Part shown: one piece after another, positions 27,369 to 36,531 of the stretch
Numbering within the stretch: position 1 is the first letter of the stretch
Layout of the letters: each line of letters begins with the position of its first letter
NCBI RefSeq assembly: GCF_001550065.1
Contig: NZ_LRUB01000017.1
Location: 248,001 to 312,000 of the forward strand
Origin: Kordiimonas lipolytica
GTDB lineage: Bacteria > Pseudomonadota > Alphaproteobacteria > Sphingomonadales > Kordiimonadaceae
DNA: 64,000 nucleotides
Direction: 5' to 3'
The notes under the pieces: generated by a model
The model's input: only the letters and a program-made list of their open reading frames with translations
What the model was told of the DNA's origin: nothing
The model's database searches: none
Program-made: the position numbers and the translations under genes

Positions 27369-27384
27369 TGTGTATTTTTTCACA
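27369..27384. promoter_or_regulatory. CRP-like site upstream of the RTX gene
   Basis: TGTGTATTTTTTCACA matches the TGTGA-N6-TCACA consensus of CRP-type regulators with one mismatch, about 39 nt before the RTX start codon. Further ATGTG half-motifs follow at 27388 and 27395. The regulator is not known. Confidence 0.4.
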
Positions 27385-27440
27385 TAAATGTGGTATGTGG
27401 GAGTGTCAATGCGTTCTCCCTCCCCCCTTCCCAAATTTGA

Positions 27441-27477
27441 GAGAAAGAAAAGGCTTACTCCCGGAAGAAGTAAGCCT
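27441..27477 (-). terminator. Intrinsic terminator of folE
   Basis: On the minus strand a perfect 9-bp stem AGGCTTACT/AGTAAGCCT (27469-27477 with 27451-27459) is followed by TTTTCTTTCTC, 28 nt after the folE stop. Confidence 0.8.
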
Positions 27478-27504
27478 ATTTGTGATCGGCTGCAAACACC
27501 TGTT

Positions 27505-28164
27505 CTATCCGCGCACCATGTCCCAGAAACGGCGCTCCTGGTCGGCTTCGCGGAAACAACCACGGAACTGGCGGGTGATGGTATAGACATCACTGTGCTT
27601 CACGCCGCGGCAGGACATGCAGCTGTGCGTGGCGTCCACCACCACGGCCACGCCTTTGGGCTTCAGATATTTTTCAATCGCGTCGGCGATCTGCGCGGTC
27701 ATGGTTTCCTGCGTCTGCAGCCGCTTTGCATAAGCCTCGACGATGCGTGCAAGCTTGGAGATGCCGACTACTGATCCATTCGGCATATAGGCCACATGCG
27801 CTGTGCCCAAAACGGGCACCATATGGTGCTCGCAGTGGCTCTCGACTTTGATACCGCGCAGCACCACCATGTCGTCGTAGCCCGCGACTTCTTCAAATGT
27901 GCGCGACAGGATGTCGGCCGGGTCGTCTCCGTAGCCCTTGAAGAATTCCTGATAGGCTTTGGTGACACGCTTAGGTGTGTCCAAGAGGCCTTCTCGGGTC
28001 GGATCGTCGCCCGCCCAGCGGATCAGCGTGCGCACGGCCTCTTCGGCTTCGGCACGGCTTGGCTTGAGCACACGTGGGGTATTTCCTGCGCCTGCGTCCC
28101 CACGGGCGTCATCAGGGATTACCTTCAGTTCAGAGCCATTGGCCCTTTCAAGTACGGCATCCAT
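27505..28164 (-). CDS. folE: GTP cyclohydrolase I
   Basis: A 219-residue enzyme that turns GTP into dihydroneopterin triphosphate, the entry to folate. The zinc ligands are present in [10 protein letters not shown] and HSCMSCRGV, with conserved [20 protein letters not shown] between. Length is as in other type IA enzymes. GAAAGGA precedes the ATG. It is monocistronic, with its own terminator, and divergent from the Fe-S scaffold gene. Confidence 0.96.
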   Translation of the reverse strand: MDAVLERANGSELKVIPDDARGDAGAGNTPRVLKPSRAEAEEAVRTLIRWAGDDPTREGLLDTPKRVTKAYQEFFKGYGDDPADILSRTFEEVAGYDDMVVLRGIKVESHCEHHMVPVLGTAHVAYMPNGSVVGISKLARIVEAYAKRLQTQETMTAQIADAIEKYLKPKGVAVVVDATHSCMSCRGVKHSDVYTITRQFRGCFREADQERRFWDMVRG

Positions 28165-28391
28165 CTAAAATTCCTTTCTGTGGATGATGGCCAACCTCAT
28201 GTCGTCGGGTCGGCTATGGAATCGGTTTCCGGCGCGGGGCGCTTCGGAAACACCGATAGATATGGTCAGGATTAGCTGGAAATCAAGGCAAAGGCAAGAT
28301 TTCTGAACCATGGGCCAAATCCTTCTTGGCATTCACTTACAGTCGGCTTACGTAAGGGGTGAACCTCTGGATCACTGGTTTGGGGCCTTTT

Positions 28392-28823
28392 ATGACCGAA
28401 CTGTACAATACCGATATCCTGCGCTGGACCACACGCATTCCGCACACCGACCGGCTTCAGGTGGCGGACGCGACAGTGACCAAGACCAGCCGCATCTGCG
28501 GTAGCCGGATCAGCGCGGATGCCTGTGTCCGGAACGGGGTGATCACCGAATTCGGTCAGGAGGTGAAAGCCTGTGCACTTGGCCAGACTACAGCCGCCAT
28601 CGTTGGCCAGCATGTGATCGGGCTCAGTGAAGACGAGCTTTCTGACATCGCCGCGCGTTTCCGCCATATGGTTAAGACCGGTGAGGCTGACTTCCCTGAT
28701 AAGTGGGCAGCTTTGGCGCTTCTTGCCCCTGTGTGGGAGCATCCGGGTCGCCATGGCAGTGTGCTACTGCCCTTCGAGGTGCTTGAAAGCCTGTTCGCCG
28801 AAGCGGATCATGCAGGCAACTGA
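28392..28823 (+). CDS. IscU-like iron-sulfur cluster scaffold protein
   Basis: A 143-residue cytoplasmic protein of the NifU/IscU N-terminal-domain family. It carries three cysteines placed as in scaffolds: C in TSRICGSRIS, DACVRNG, and VKACALGQTTAA. I use ATG at 28392 since MTELYNTDILRW is the conserved beginning; a GTG 33 nt earlier is possible. It is not in an isc or suf operon. In alphaproteobacteria this subtype is often near folE/hisI; its client proteins are unknown. Confidence 0.8.
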   Translation: MTELYNTDILRWTTRIPHTDRLQVADATVTKTSRICGSRISADACVRNGVITEFGQEVKACALGQTTAAIVGQHVIGLSEDELSDIAARFRHMVKTGEADFPDKWAALALLAPVWEHPGRHGSVLLPFEVLESLFAEADHAGN

Positions 28824-28896
28824 TTTCAATTCGATCTAACTATCGACAAAGTTCTGTTGTTCACTATGGTTGGCGCAAACCGAGTGGAGAGCGAAG

Positions 28897-29952
28897 ATGG
28901 TGCGACGTTTCATATCAGGCCTGTTGTTGCTGGCAGTAGGCATTGTCAGCCCGGCCCTTGCCAACGGCACGATGGATGAGATGACAGCCGCCATCAGCCG
29001 CGGGGATTTCAAGGACATCACCAGTGTTCTTGTCATGAAAAACGGTGACATCGTCTACGAGCGCTATTTCGGCAATGGCAAGCCCGACTATCTCAATAAC
29101 ACGCGCTCCGCGACCAAAAGCATCACCAGCATGGCGGTGGGCGCGGCGATCGAGCAAGGCGCCTTCACCGGTGTTGATGACCCGGTCATGCCGCTGTTCC
29201 ATGTCTATGACCCGATCAAGAACCTGAACGATGACAAGAAGGATATCCGCCTTAAGGACCTTCTGACCATGTCGTCTGCGCTTGATTGTAATGACAATGA
29301 CCAGACAACGCCGGGCTATGAAGACAAGATGCATGAAAAACAGGACTGGACGCGCTTCGCCCTGGACTTGCCAACCATGCCAGGCTGGTCGCGCGATGGT
29401 ATGGGGCTTGGGCCTTTCCGCTACTGCACAGTAGGGACATTCCTTACCGGTCAGGCGATCGAAATGGCGGTTGGGCAAAGCCTTGACGATTTCGTTGACG
29501 CCGCCCTTTTCACGCCGCTTGGGATCAGCAAATACGAATGGTACCGCTCCCCCATCGGGGAAGAGCAGGCCGGTGGCGGGCTGGAACTCACGAGCCGCGA
29601 CCTGATGAAGTTCGGCCAACTGGCGCTAGAGGACGGTGTCTGGCATGGCCGCAGGTTGCTGCCCGAAGGCTGGATCGCTGCAAGCACCAAGCCGCACCGC
29701 AAGGTCAGTGAAACGCAAAGTTACGGATACCAGTGGTGGATCGGGGAGTTCTTCTCAGCCACTACGGGGCTGGTTCACAAGTCCTATTATATGGCCGGTA
29801 ACGGCGGCAGCAAAGTTGCTGTCTTTGAGGACATGGGCCTTGTGGTGGTGATTACGGCTGAGCGATACAATACGCCCGGCATGCACCAGCAATCGAACGA
29901 CCTGCTGCAACGCTATATCCTGCCAGCCTATGAGGTTGGCGCCGTTCACTAG
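28897..29952 (+). CDS. Exported beta-lactamase-fold serine hydrolase
   Basis: A 351-residue hydrolase of the class-C beta-lactamase/penicillin-binding-like family, exported by a signal peptide ending near ALA-N at residue 23. The SxxK motif is SATK (S71, K74). The second motif expected as YxN reads YCT, so this is more likely an esterase or peptidase than a resistance enzyme. A GGAGAG Shine-Dalgarno supports ATG at 28897. Confidence 0.85.
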   Translation: MVRRFISGLLLLAVGIVSPALANGTMDEMTAAISRGDFKDITSVLVMKNGDIVYERYFGNGKPDYLNNTRSATKSITSMAVGAAIEQGAFTGVDDPVMPLFHVYDPIKNLNDDKKDIRLKDLLTMSSALDCNDNDQTTPGYEDKMHEKQDWTRFALDLPTMPGWSRDGMGLGPFRYCTVGTFLTGQAIEMAVGQSLDDFVDAALFTPLGISKYEWYRSPIGEEQAGGGLELTSRDLMKFGQLALEDGVWHGRRLLPEGWIAASTKPHRKVSETQSYGYQWWIGEFFSATTGLVHKSYYMAGNGGSKVAVFEDMGLVVVITAERYNTPGMHQQSNDLLQRYILPAYEVGAVH

Positions 29953-30033
29953 AGGTCTGTTGTCGCTTTACTGATCCGCCCGCCTGTGCGAGCCTTCTGG
30001 CAAGAACGGTCTGGCAAGGAAAAGGGGCATCGG

Positions 30034-31530
30034 ATGGACGCGCTTCTGGCGAATCTTCCCATCATCTTGAAATATATGGCGCTTGTTTTTGTGCTCGCCA
30101 TTGGACTGGGCGTGCTGTGGGTCATTGGGGCCTACTGGCGTGACAAGACCCAGCATGAAAGTGCGCTCAGGCGCAACTACCCGGTGATTGCCCGCTTCCG
30201 ATATCTGTTTGAGCATCTGGGCGAGTTTTTCCGCCAGTATTTCTTCGCGCTGGACCGCGAGGAAATGCCCTTCAATAGGGCGGAGCGGTCATGGGTTTAC
30301 CGTGCCGCGAAAGATGTGGATTCGACCGTCGCTTTCGGCAGCACGCGGGACCTTCGTCCAGCAGGGACCGTGTTTTTTGCCAACTGCGCCTTCCCCGCGA
30401 TGGATGAGGAGGAAGCCGAGCCCACGCCTGTCACCATCGGCCCGGGTGCCAGGCACCCTTATACTACCAGCAGCATTTTCAATATCTCGGCCATGAGCTT
30501 TGGGGCCCTTTCAGTGCCGGCTGTGCGGGCGCTTTCCATGGGTGCAAAGAAGGCGGGTATCTGGATGAATACCGGTGAAGGCGGCCTGTCCCCTTATCAC
30601 CTTGAAGGCGGCTGCGACATCGTCTTCCAGATAGGCACAGCCAAGTTTGGGGTGCGGAAACCGGAAGGCGGTTTTGACGAAGAAAAGCTGAAGGCGGTTG
30701 CTGCGCGCGAACAGGTTAAGATGTTCGAAATCAAGATGAGCCAGGGAGCCAAACCCGGCAAGGGCGGCATCCTGCCAGGCATCAAGGTGACGGAAGAGAT
30801 CGCCGAAATCCGCGGCATTCCTGTTGGCGAAAGCGCCATCAGCCCAAACCGCCACCCGGAAATGAAAGGTGTGGGCGATATCCTCGATATGGTCACTTAC
30901 GTGCGTGAGACCACGGGCAAGCCCACGGGCCTCAAGATGGTGGTGGGTGACGAAGAATTTTTCGGTGAACTATTCGCAGAAGTTGCCAAGCGCGGTGCGG
31001 AGAGTGCGCCCGACTTTATCACCCTTGATGGCGGCGACGGCGGCACGGGTGCCGCGCCCATGAGCCTGATTGACAATATGGGTATGCCTCTGCGCGAAAG
31101 CTTGCCGCTTCTGGTGGATAGCCTGAAGAAAAACGGCCTGAGGGAGCGTGTCAAAGTGATTGCATCAGGCAAGCTGATAAACCCGTCCGAGGTAGCGTGG
31201 GCCTTCTGCGCGGGGGCGGATTTCGTCAATAGCGCGCGGGGCTTCATGTTCTCGCTCGGCTGTATTCAGGCGCTTCAGTGCAACAAGAACACCTGCCCCA
31301 CGGGCATCACCACCCATGACAAGCGCCTTCAGCGCGGCTTGGTGCCAGAGACAAAGGCCGACCGTGTGGCGCACTATGCTGAAAACATGAAGAAGGAAAT
31401 CTGTATCATCGCCCACAGCTGCGGTGTGGCAGAACCCCGAGCGCTCAGACGCAAGCATGCCCGCATTGTCATGCGACCGGGCCTGAGCAAATCCATGGCA
31501 GAGCTGTGGCCCGATGTGGCGGAAGGGTAG
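30034..31530 (+). CDS. FMN-binding glutamate synthase-like membrane protein
   Basis: A 498-residue protein with one N-terminal membrane helix (about residues 14-34) and a glutamate-synthase central-type FMN barrel (TLDGGDGGTGAAPMS, KVIASGKLINPSEVAWAF). Near the end LGCIQALQCNKNTCPTGI supplies cysteines like those binding the Fe-S cluster in glutamate synthase. The glutaminase domain is absent, so ammonia-dependent or other oxidoreductase activity is likely; the true reaction of this stand-alone group is unknown. ATG at 30034 has AAAAGGGG upstream. Confidence 0.85.
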   Translation: MDALLANLPIILKYMALVFVLAIGLGVLWVIGAYWRDKTQHESALRRNYPVIARFRYLFEHLGEFFRQYFFALDREEMPFNRAERSWVYRAAKDVDSTVAFGSTRDLRPAGTVFFANCAFPAMDEEEAEPTPVTIGPGARHPYTTSSIFNISAMSFGALSVPAVRALSMGAKKAGIWMNTGEGGLSPYHLEGGCDIVFQIGTAKFGVRKPEGGFDEEKLKAVAAREQVKMFEIKMSQGAKPGKGGILPGIKVTEEIAEIRGIPVGESAISPNRHPEMKGVGDILDMVTYVRETTGKPTGLKMVVGDEEFFGELFAEVAKRGAESAPDFITLDGGDGGTGAAPMSLIDNMGMPLRESLPLLVDSLKKNGLRERVKVIASGKLINPSEVAWAFCAGADFVNSARGFMFSLGCIQALQCNKNTCPTGITTHDKRLQRGLVPETKADRVAHYAENMKKEICIIAHSCGVAEPRALRRKHARIVMRPGLSKSMAELWPDVAEG

Positions 31531-31627
31531 CGGTAATCGATCTACAGATTTTCGCGCGTTCGCTTGTGATGGCGTTTCAATCTAGCTCTATTCCGGGCCG
31601 CCGAATCCAGATTGTAGGTCGGAGGTT

Positions 31628-32458
31628 TTACAGCTGTGCCTGTTCGTATGCCATGTATAGTCGGTTGATCATCTCTTGGTCTTCGATTTCGTCCAATGTC
31701 ACGTTAAAAACCGCTTGCTGGTTGGTAGTTGCGTCAATAGGGAACAGAATGCCAGACCCATACGGATAGCCTTCTTCCTTCACAAAGAGCCGTGCCATGT
31801 CGGACTCAAAGACCGAAAAATTGAAGGCCTTCCGAAGGGTAGGCGTGTTGCTGCCTTGTGACCAGGCAAGCACAAGTAATTGATATTCGCCGATATCAAA
31901 CTTGCCCAGATTTCCTCGCGTGAAGTCGCGAATGTGCGACATCAGGTCTGTTCCGATCGTGACAGCCGGGCCGTTGGGAACATACTTGGAATTTATTTCG
32001 ATCTGGGTTTTCTTGGTGATCTCACTGATCGTTGCTGATTGCGTCCTGCTCCAGCTGCTGAAAGATGCGATGAAGCCTGACCAGATCGTATCGCTTGGTA
32101 CCGTGATGTTGCTGAACGGGATTTGAGCAACGATTTCGTTCCGGCTGATGGCTTCGGGTTGCAGATAGTAAGTTTGAGCCGGCATCACATGGGCATAACC
32201 CGTGTCTTTGGACTTGATGAATATGTCCATTCGCTCGACCACTCCGCCCGCGCCCCCTTTGTTGACAAGCTGAACAAACAAGTTTGCGGTCAGGTTTCCC
32301 CAGGTTTCAAACAGGGTCATGTTGCGCCCAACAACAAGGTCGAGGTTGGGCTTTTCGAAATAGGTATAAAGCGGCTTCATCTGCGACAGAACGACCGCGA
32401 CAATGGAAATCACGATTGGGGCTAACGCCCAGCGTCCAGCTTTTGTGTCTTCAGCCAT
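31628..32458 (-). CDS. Unrecognised membrane-anchored protein
   Basis: A 276-residue protein with one N-terminal membrane helix (about residues 10-27) and the remainder outside, predicted mostly beta. I recognise no family. The base composition is a little more AT-rich than its neighbours, and there are few charged repeats. GGGGGA precedes ATG at 32458. It sits between two genes of unrelated function on both sides and may be a recent acquisition. Confidence 0.65.
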   Translation of the reverse strand: MAEDTKAGRWALAPIVISIVAVVLSQMKPLYTYFEKPNLDLVVGRNMTLFETWGNLTANLFVQLVNKGGAGGVVERMDIFIKSKDTGYAHVMPAQTYYLQPEAISRNEIVAQIPFSNITVPSDTIWSGFIASFSSWSRTQSATISEITKKTQIEINSKYVPNGPAVTIGTDLMSHIRDFTRGNLGKFDIGEYQLLVLAWSQGSNTPTLRKAFNFSVFESDMARLFVKEEGYPYGSGILFPIDATTNQQAVFNVTLDEIEDQEMINRLYMAYEQAQL

Positions 32459-32559
32459 AAGTTCCCCCAATGCTGGAAAGAATTATCACTCAAAACGTAT
32501 GCGTGCTTAGTAAAGGTGGTTTATGCTAACCCCTGGGTTGAAGGCGGGCAAGCTGCTTT

Positions 32560-33957
32560 TCAGAGGCTGAGCGCCTCGCCCATCTCGCGGATAGTGTCGA
32601 TTTTCTGGTTTAGCGGCGACCAGTCGTCGCGCTCGGCGATGTGGGACCAGATGTCTTCCACTTCATCAATCAGCATGGTGCAGGGCGCGTCGCCGTGGAA
32701 ATAGGGGTGCTTCAGCGCGCCGGGTTTTGCAGGACTATAGCCCTTGAGCGCGTCGCAGAGCTCGCCAAATTCTTTGTAACGCTCTGCCTTGGGGCTGGCC
32801 ATGGCGCGGTTTTCGCTGATGCCGCCGCCGAACCAGTCGAAGAAGAAGCGCTCATAAGGGAACTGTTCCCTCAGCATGAAATTGTTGATGAGTGTGAGGA
32901 GCGCATCATCAACCTTGTCGCCCTTCGGCTTGATGCCCAGCCGCGCCAGCAGCTTTTCACGTAGCGCGGCAAGATAGATGCTGGGGAAGGGCGCCAGCAC
33001 ATCCTTCAGTGCCTGTTCCTCGCAGATATCCGCCAGCGCGCCGCCAAGTTGGTAGATGTTCCAGTGCAGCGCATCGGGCTGGCGGCCGAAGGCATAAAGC
33101 CCGGTCTCATCGAAATAGGCAGCGGTGAACTGCAGGTCCATTTTCGGCAGGAAGCGCCAGGGGCCGAAATCGAACACCTCGCCCGAAATATTGATATTGT
33201 CTGTGTTCAGTACGCCATGTACGAACCCGGCGGCCATCAGTTCGGCGGCCTGCACAGCCACTCGTTCCATCACAAGGCCAAGGAAATGAAGAGCCTTTTC
33301 AGCGGCGCTGCCTTTCATTTCGGTATCGAAATAATATTTCAGGCAGTAGTCCACGAGCTTCGTCAGCTTTTCCTTATCGGTGAAATAGGCGTGGCGCTGG
33401 AAGGTGCCGATGCGGATGTTGCCGTGGGTCAGGCGCACCATCACGGCGGAGCGGGTGGGTGAGGGTTCATCCCCGCGCATCAGGCTTTCGCCCGTTTCGA
33501 TAATGGAGAAGGTTTTTGAAGTGTTCACCCCAAGCGCTTCCAGCATCTCGGTCGCCATGATCTCGCGCACGCCGCCCTTCAGGGTCAGCCGCCCGTCACC
33601 GGACCGGCTGTAGGGCGTGGTGCCGCTGCCTTTGGTGCCAAGGTCCATCAATCGGCCCTGATCGTCCCGCATCTGGGCGAACAGGAAACCGCGGCCGTCG
33701 CCGATATCCGGGTTATAAACCTGGAACTGGTGGCCGTGATAGCGCTGGGCCAGGGGCGAGGGCAGATTGTCGTCCAGTGGTTCGAAGCGGGCGAAATGTT
33801 TGACCCAGTCGTCATCCGACAGGTGATCAAGCCCGACCGACCTCGCAGCCCGGTCATTCCTGTAGCGTTGGATCGCCTGCGGAAAATCAGCCGCCTGAAC
33901 CGGATCGGCGAAACCTTCACCGAGGTTCAAGAAGGCGGTTTCGGGGCGATAAGTCAT
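32560..33957 (-). CDS. selO: SelO-type protein adenylyltransferase
   Basis: A 465-residue pseudokinase-fold enzyme of the SelO/YdiU family that transfers AMP from ATP to Ser/Thr/Tyr of other proteins; E. coli SelO acts in redox stress. Family motifs are clear: LAQRYHGHQFQVYNP, DLGTKGSGTTPYSR, GVLNTDNINI with the catalytic Asp/Asn, and DFGPWRFL for metal binding. Length is close to E. coli YdiU. No selenocysteine or C-terminal redox Cys is seen. Its ATG overlaps the nitroreductase stop by 4 nt. Confidence 0.93.
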   Translation of the reverse strand: MTYRPETAFLNLGEGFADPVQAADFPQAIQRYRNDRAARSVGLDHLSDDDWVKHFARFEPLDDNLPSPLAQRYHGHQFQVYNPDIGDGRGFLFAQMRDDQGRLMDLGTKGSGTTPYSRSGDGRLTLKGGVREIMATEMLEALGVNTSKTFSIIETGESLMRGDEPSPTRSAVMVRLTHGNIRIGTFQRHAYFTDKEKLTKLVDYCLKYYFDTEMKGSAAEKALHFLGLVMERVAVQAAELMAAGFVHGVLNTDNINISGEVFDFGPWRFLPKMDLQFTAAYFDETGLYAFGRQPDALHWNIYQLGGALADICEEQALKDVLAPFPSIYLAALREKLLARLGIKPKGDKVDDALLTLINNFMLREQFPYERFFFDWFGGGISENRAMASPKAERYKEFGELCDALKGYSPAKPGALKHPYFHGDAPCTMLIDEVEDIWSHIAERDDWSPLNQKIDTIREMGEALSL

Positions 33958-34556
33958 CGGCCCTCATTGCTTTCCGGGAAGCCCCAAGTGATATGATCGC
34001 TTATATTGGGGCGGGGGCGTTCGGTTGGCTCGTCTGCCTGGTTGCCAAAGAACAGGAAGCCTGCGATCTGCTCGTTTGCCGAAAGGCCCAAACCGTTCGC
34101 GACCGTTTTGCTATAGGCCGCCCAGCCGGTCAGCCACTGGCTGGCAAAGCCAAGCGCTGTTGCGGCCACCAGCATGTTTTGGCAGGCCGCGCCGATGGAT
34201 AGTTCCTGCTCAAGCACTGGGATTTTGTGATCAGGGTTGAGGCACATGATGGCCACCACAAGTACAGGCCCCTGACTAGCGTAGCCCTTCATTTTTTCGG
34301 CGACCCTCGGGTCGCGCTCATCTTCAACCACCAGGCCTTCGGCAATCAGGTCACCCAGCTTCTCACGCTCAGCGCCCGTGAGTACCAGGAACCGCCAGGG
34401 CGCCAGTTTGCCGTGGTCTGGCACGCGCATACCGGCGGCTAGAATCTTCTCCATCTCGGCCCGGTCGGGGCCCGGTCCAACCATGTCCTTCGCCTTGACG
34501 CTGCGGCGGTTCATTAGAAGATCATAGGTGGCTTCGTTGGGCGTGTTGAAGGACAT
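33954..34556 (-). CDS. Nitroreductase family protein, YdjA-like
   Basis: A 200-residue FMN-dependent oxidoreductase. MNRRSVKAKDMVGPGP carries the N-terminal FMN-phosphate Arg/Ser; PDHGKLAPWRFLVL and GAACQNMLVAATALGFASQWLTG are family signatures of the small YdjA-type group. It should use NAD(P)H; the substrate is unknown. It is translationally coupled to selO, so a shared redox role is plausible. Confidence 0.9.
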   Translation of the reverse strand: MSFNTPNEATYDLLMNRRSVKAKDMVGPGPDRAEMEKILAAGMRVPDHGKLAPWRFLVLTGAEREKLGDLIAEGLVVEDERDPRVAEKMKGYASQGPVLVVAIMCLNPDHKIPVLEQELSIGAACQNMLVAATALGFASQWLTGWAAYSKTVANGLGLSANEQIAGFLFFGNQADEPTERPRPNISDHITWGFPESNEGR

Positions 34557-34626
34557 TGATTGACTTTCAGTTTATCGTCGGTTGCTGGCAGGGATATTGG
34601 GGTTTGCCCTGCGCCTGTCAATGGGA

Positions 34627-35148
34627 TTAGCCGCCGGTAGGGTCCAGATGTTTGTAGAATATGGTCGTGTCGCCGAAACTGTCATCGGCTTCAATGGTGT
34701 AATGGGGCACTGTACCAACGCACGTATAACCCATGCGGGAATAGAGGCCTTCTGCAATATCGCCGGTGGCTGTATCCAGCATCAAAAGGGTGCGGCCTTT
34801 CTCCAGGGCGAGCCGCTCCAGCGCGATCATAAGGTTGCGCCCCACGCCGATGCCGCGGGCATCCGGATGGACCATCAGTTTCTGAACTTCCGCCCTGTGG
34901 CGGCCGTTGGCTTTCATGCAGGGCGCCAGCTGAACGGATCCGATCACCTTGTCACCGACATGGGCAATCAGCATCCAGACCTGGCCGGATTTCAGTGCGG
35001 CATTGACATCATGCCAATAGGCTTCAGCTTCTTCCGGCTCAAGCGGCGCGTGAAACCCGATGGAGGCCCCTTCGCCCACAGTGCGGACCAGCATGTCGAC
35101 AAAGGCGGGCAGGTAATCTGTCAGGTTGGCTATCTGTTCGATCTTCAT
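34627..35148 (-). CDS. GNAT-family N-acetyltransferase
   Basis: A 173-residue acetyltransferase with the acetyl-CoA-binding signature VHPDARGIGVGRNLM in the middle and a C-terminal LYSRMGYTCVG strand-helix. The acceptor is unknown. AGGAAG precedes the ATG. It is divergent from the PQQ-dehydrogenase cluster. Confidence 0.85.
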   Translation of the reverse strand: MKIEQIANLTDYLPAFVDMLVRTVGEGASIGFHAPLEPEEAEAYWHDVNAALKSGQVWMLIAHVGDKVIGSVQLAPCMKANGRHRAEVQKLMVHPDARGIGVGRNLMIALERLALEKGRTLLMLDTATGDIAEGLYSRMGYTCVGTVPHYTIEADDSFGDTTIFYKHLDPTGG

Positions 35149-35169
35149 CCGAGCTTCCTGAAAAGACGT

Positions 35170-35200
35170 AAGAAGGCATGATCACCTTCTTGTTTGTTTT
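35170..35200 (+). promoter_or_regulatory. Hairpin with U-tract in the leader of the PQQ-dehydrogenase operon
   Basis: AAGAAGG (35170-35176) pairs with CCTTCTT (35185-35191), followed by GTTTGTTTTC, about 60 nt before the dehydrogenase start. No plus-strand gene ends upstream, so it may be an attenuator in the operon leader rather than an ordinary terminator. Confidence 0.35.
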
Positions 35201-35253
35201 CAACATCATACCCATGCGCTATAGCTACTGGCAATCAAGCCCGGAGGAAAAAG

Positions 35254-36531
35254 ATGAAAAAGATTATCGCTGTTGCTGCCATGACCGCAGCGCTTGCAAT
35301 GCCCGCCGCAGCCGAGGTGGTAGGCGTGAACCCGTCTGCGAAGGTGGATGAGGCAACTGGCATTCGCGTTCCTGCGGGCTTCAAAAGCACTGTATTTGCA
35401 GACGGCGTGGGCTTTGCCCGCCATATGGCCGTGTCCGAAAGTGGTTGGCTGTATGTGGCCTTGATGCGACCGCAGGACGGGTTTGGCGCGGTGGCGCTGA
35501 AGGACACGGACGGTGACGGCAAGGCGGACGAGCGCAAATATTTTGCACAGGGTTTAACTGGCACCGGCATGGGTATTGAGGGCGGCAAGCTTTACTATGG
35601 CACCAACACCTCGATCCTGCGCTGGGATGTGCCGACTGATGGCGCACCCGTGGGTGAAGCAGAAGTGGTTGTGAGCGGCATGGAAGACCGCAGCCAGCAC
35701 GCAGCCAAGCCTTTCACCTTCGATGGTGCCGGGCACATTTATGTGAACATCGGTGCGCCATCGAACGCCTGCATGGAAAAGATGCGCACCAAGGGCTCGC
35801 CCGGCATGGACCCATGCCCGATCCTTGAGGAATTTGGCGGTATCTGGCGTTTTGATCTTTCGAAGGCGGGGCAGAGCCAGGCAGACGGTATGCGCTATGC
35901 CACCGGGGTCCGGAACGCCATGGCGCTGGATTGGAACAGCGCGGCTGACAGCCTTTATCTGGCGCAGCATGGCCGCGACCAGCTGCAGAGCTTCTTCCCC
36001 GATCTTTATGACGCCGAAGCCAGTGCCAACCTGCCGGCGGAGGAGTTCCACCGTGTGGGTGAAGGCGCGGATATGGGCTGGCCATACGGTTATGTGGACC
36101 CCAGCAACGATGGCCGGGTGTTGATGCCGGAATATGGTGGCGACGGCAAAATGACGACTGACCGCGGCCAGATGCCGATGATCGCCTTCCCGGGGCACTG
36201 GGCGCCGAATGACATGATTTTTGTCAAGGGTGACAAGTTGCCGATGGGCTATAAGAATGGGGCGTTGATCGCTTTCCACGGTAGTTGGAACCGGGCGCCT
36301 TTGCCGCAGGCTGGCTACCGCGTTGTATTCGTGCCGATGGACGGGCAAGGCGAATTGGCAGGTGACTGGGTTACCTTCGCGGACGGCTTCCCCGGCATGG
36401 AAGTGGTAAAAAGCCCCCGCGATGCCAAGCACCGGCCTACGGGCCTTGCGGAAGGGCCGGACGGCGCTATTTATATTTCCAGCCTGATGTCGGGCGGACG
36501 CATTTATCGGGTGACGTATGAAAGCAATTAA
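35254..36531 (+). CDS. Periplasmic PQQ-type sugar dehydrogenase (sorbosone dehydrogenase-like)
   Basis: A 425-residue exported enzyme (signal peptide ending about residue 20, PAAA-E) with a six-bladed propeller of the soluble glucose/L-sorbosone dehydrogenase family. PQQ-site motifs are recognisable: GVRNAMALDW, YLAQHGRDQ, EEFHRVGEGADMGWPYGY, FPGHWAPNDM and HRPTGLAEGPDGAIYIS. It should oxidise a sugar or alcohol and pass electrons to the cytochrome encoded next, whose start overlaps by 14 nt. A GGAGGA Shine-Dalgarno supports ATG at 35254. No pqq biosynthesis genes are in the window. Confidence 0.85.
   Translation: MKKIIAVAAMTAALAMPAAAEVVGVNPSAKVDEATGIRVPAGFKSTVFADGVGFARHMAVSESGWLYVALMRPQDGFGAVALKDTDGDGKADERKYFAQGLTGTGMGIEGGKLYYGTNTSILRWDVPTDGAPVGEAEVVVSGMEDRSQHAAKPFTFDGAGHIYVNIGAPSNACMEKMRTKGSPGMDPCPILEEFGGIWRFDLSKAGQSQADGMRYATGVRNAMALDWNSAADSLYLAQHGRDQLQSFFPDLYDAEASANLPAEEFHRVGEGADMGWPYGYVDPSNDGRVLMPEYGGDGKMTTDRGQMPMIAFPGHWAPNDMIFVKGDKLPMGYKNGALIAFHGSWNRAPLPQAGYRVVFVPMDGQGELAGDWVTFADGFPGMEVVKSPRDAKHRPTGLAEGPDGAIYISSLMSGGRIYRVTYESN

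Noticed and set aside
28272..28754. 160-codon minus-strand frame antisense to the Fe-S scaffold
   Set aside because: The plus-strand gene has family-defining cysteines; the antisense frame has no ribosome site and no recognised motifs.
28897..29952. An antibiotic-resistance beta-lactamase
   Set aside because: The second and third motifs do not match class-C resistance enzymes; it and its two relatives here look like esterases or peptidases.
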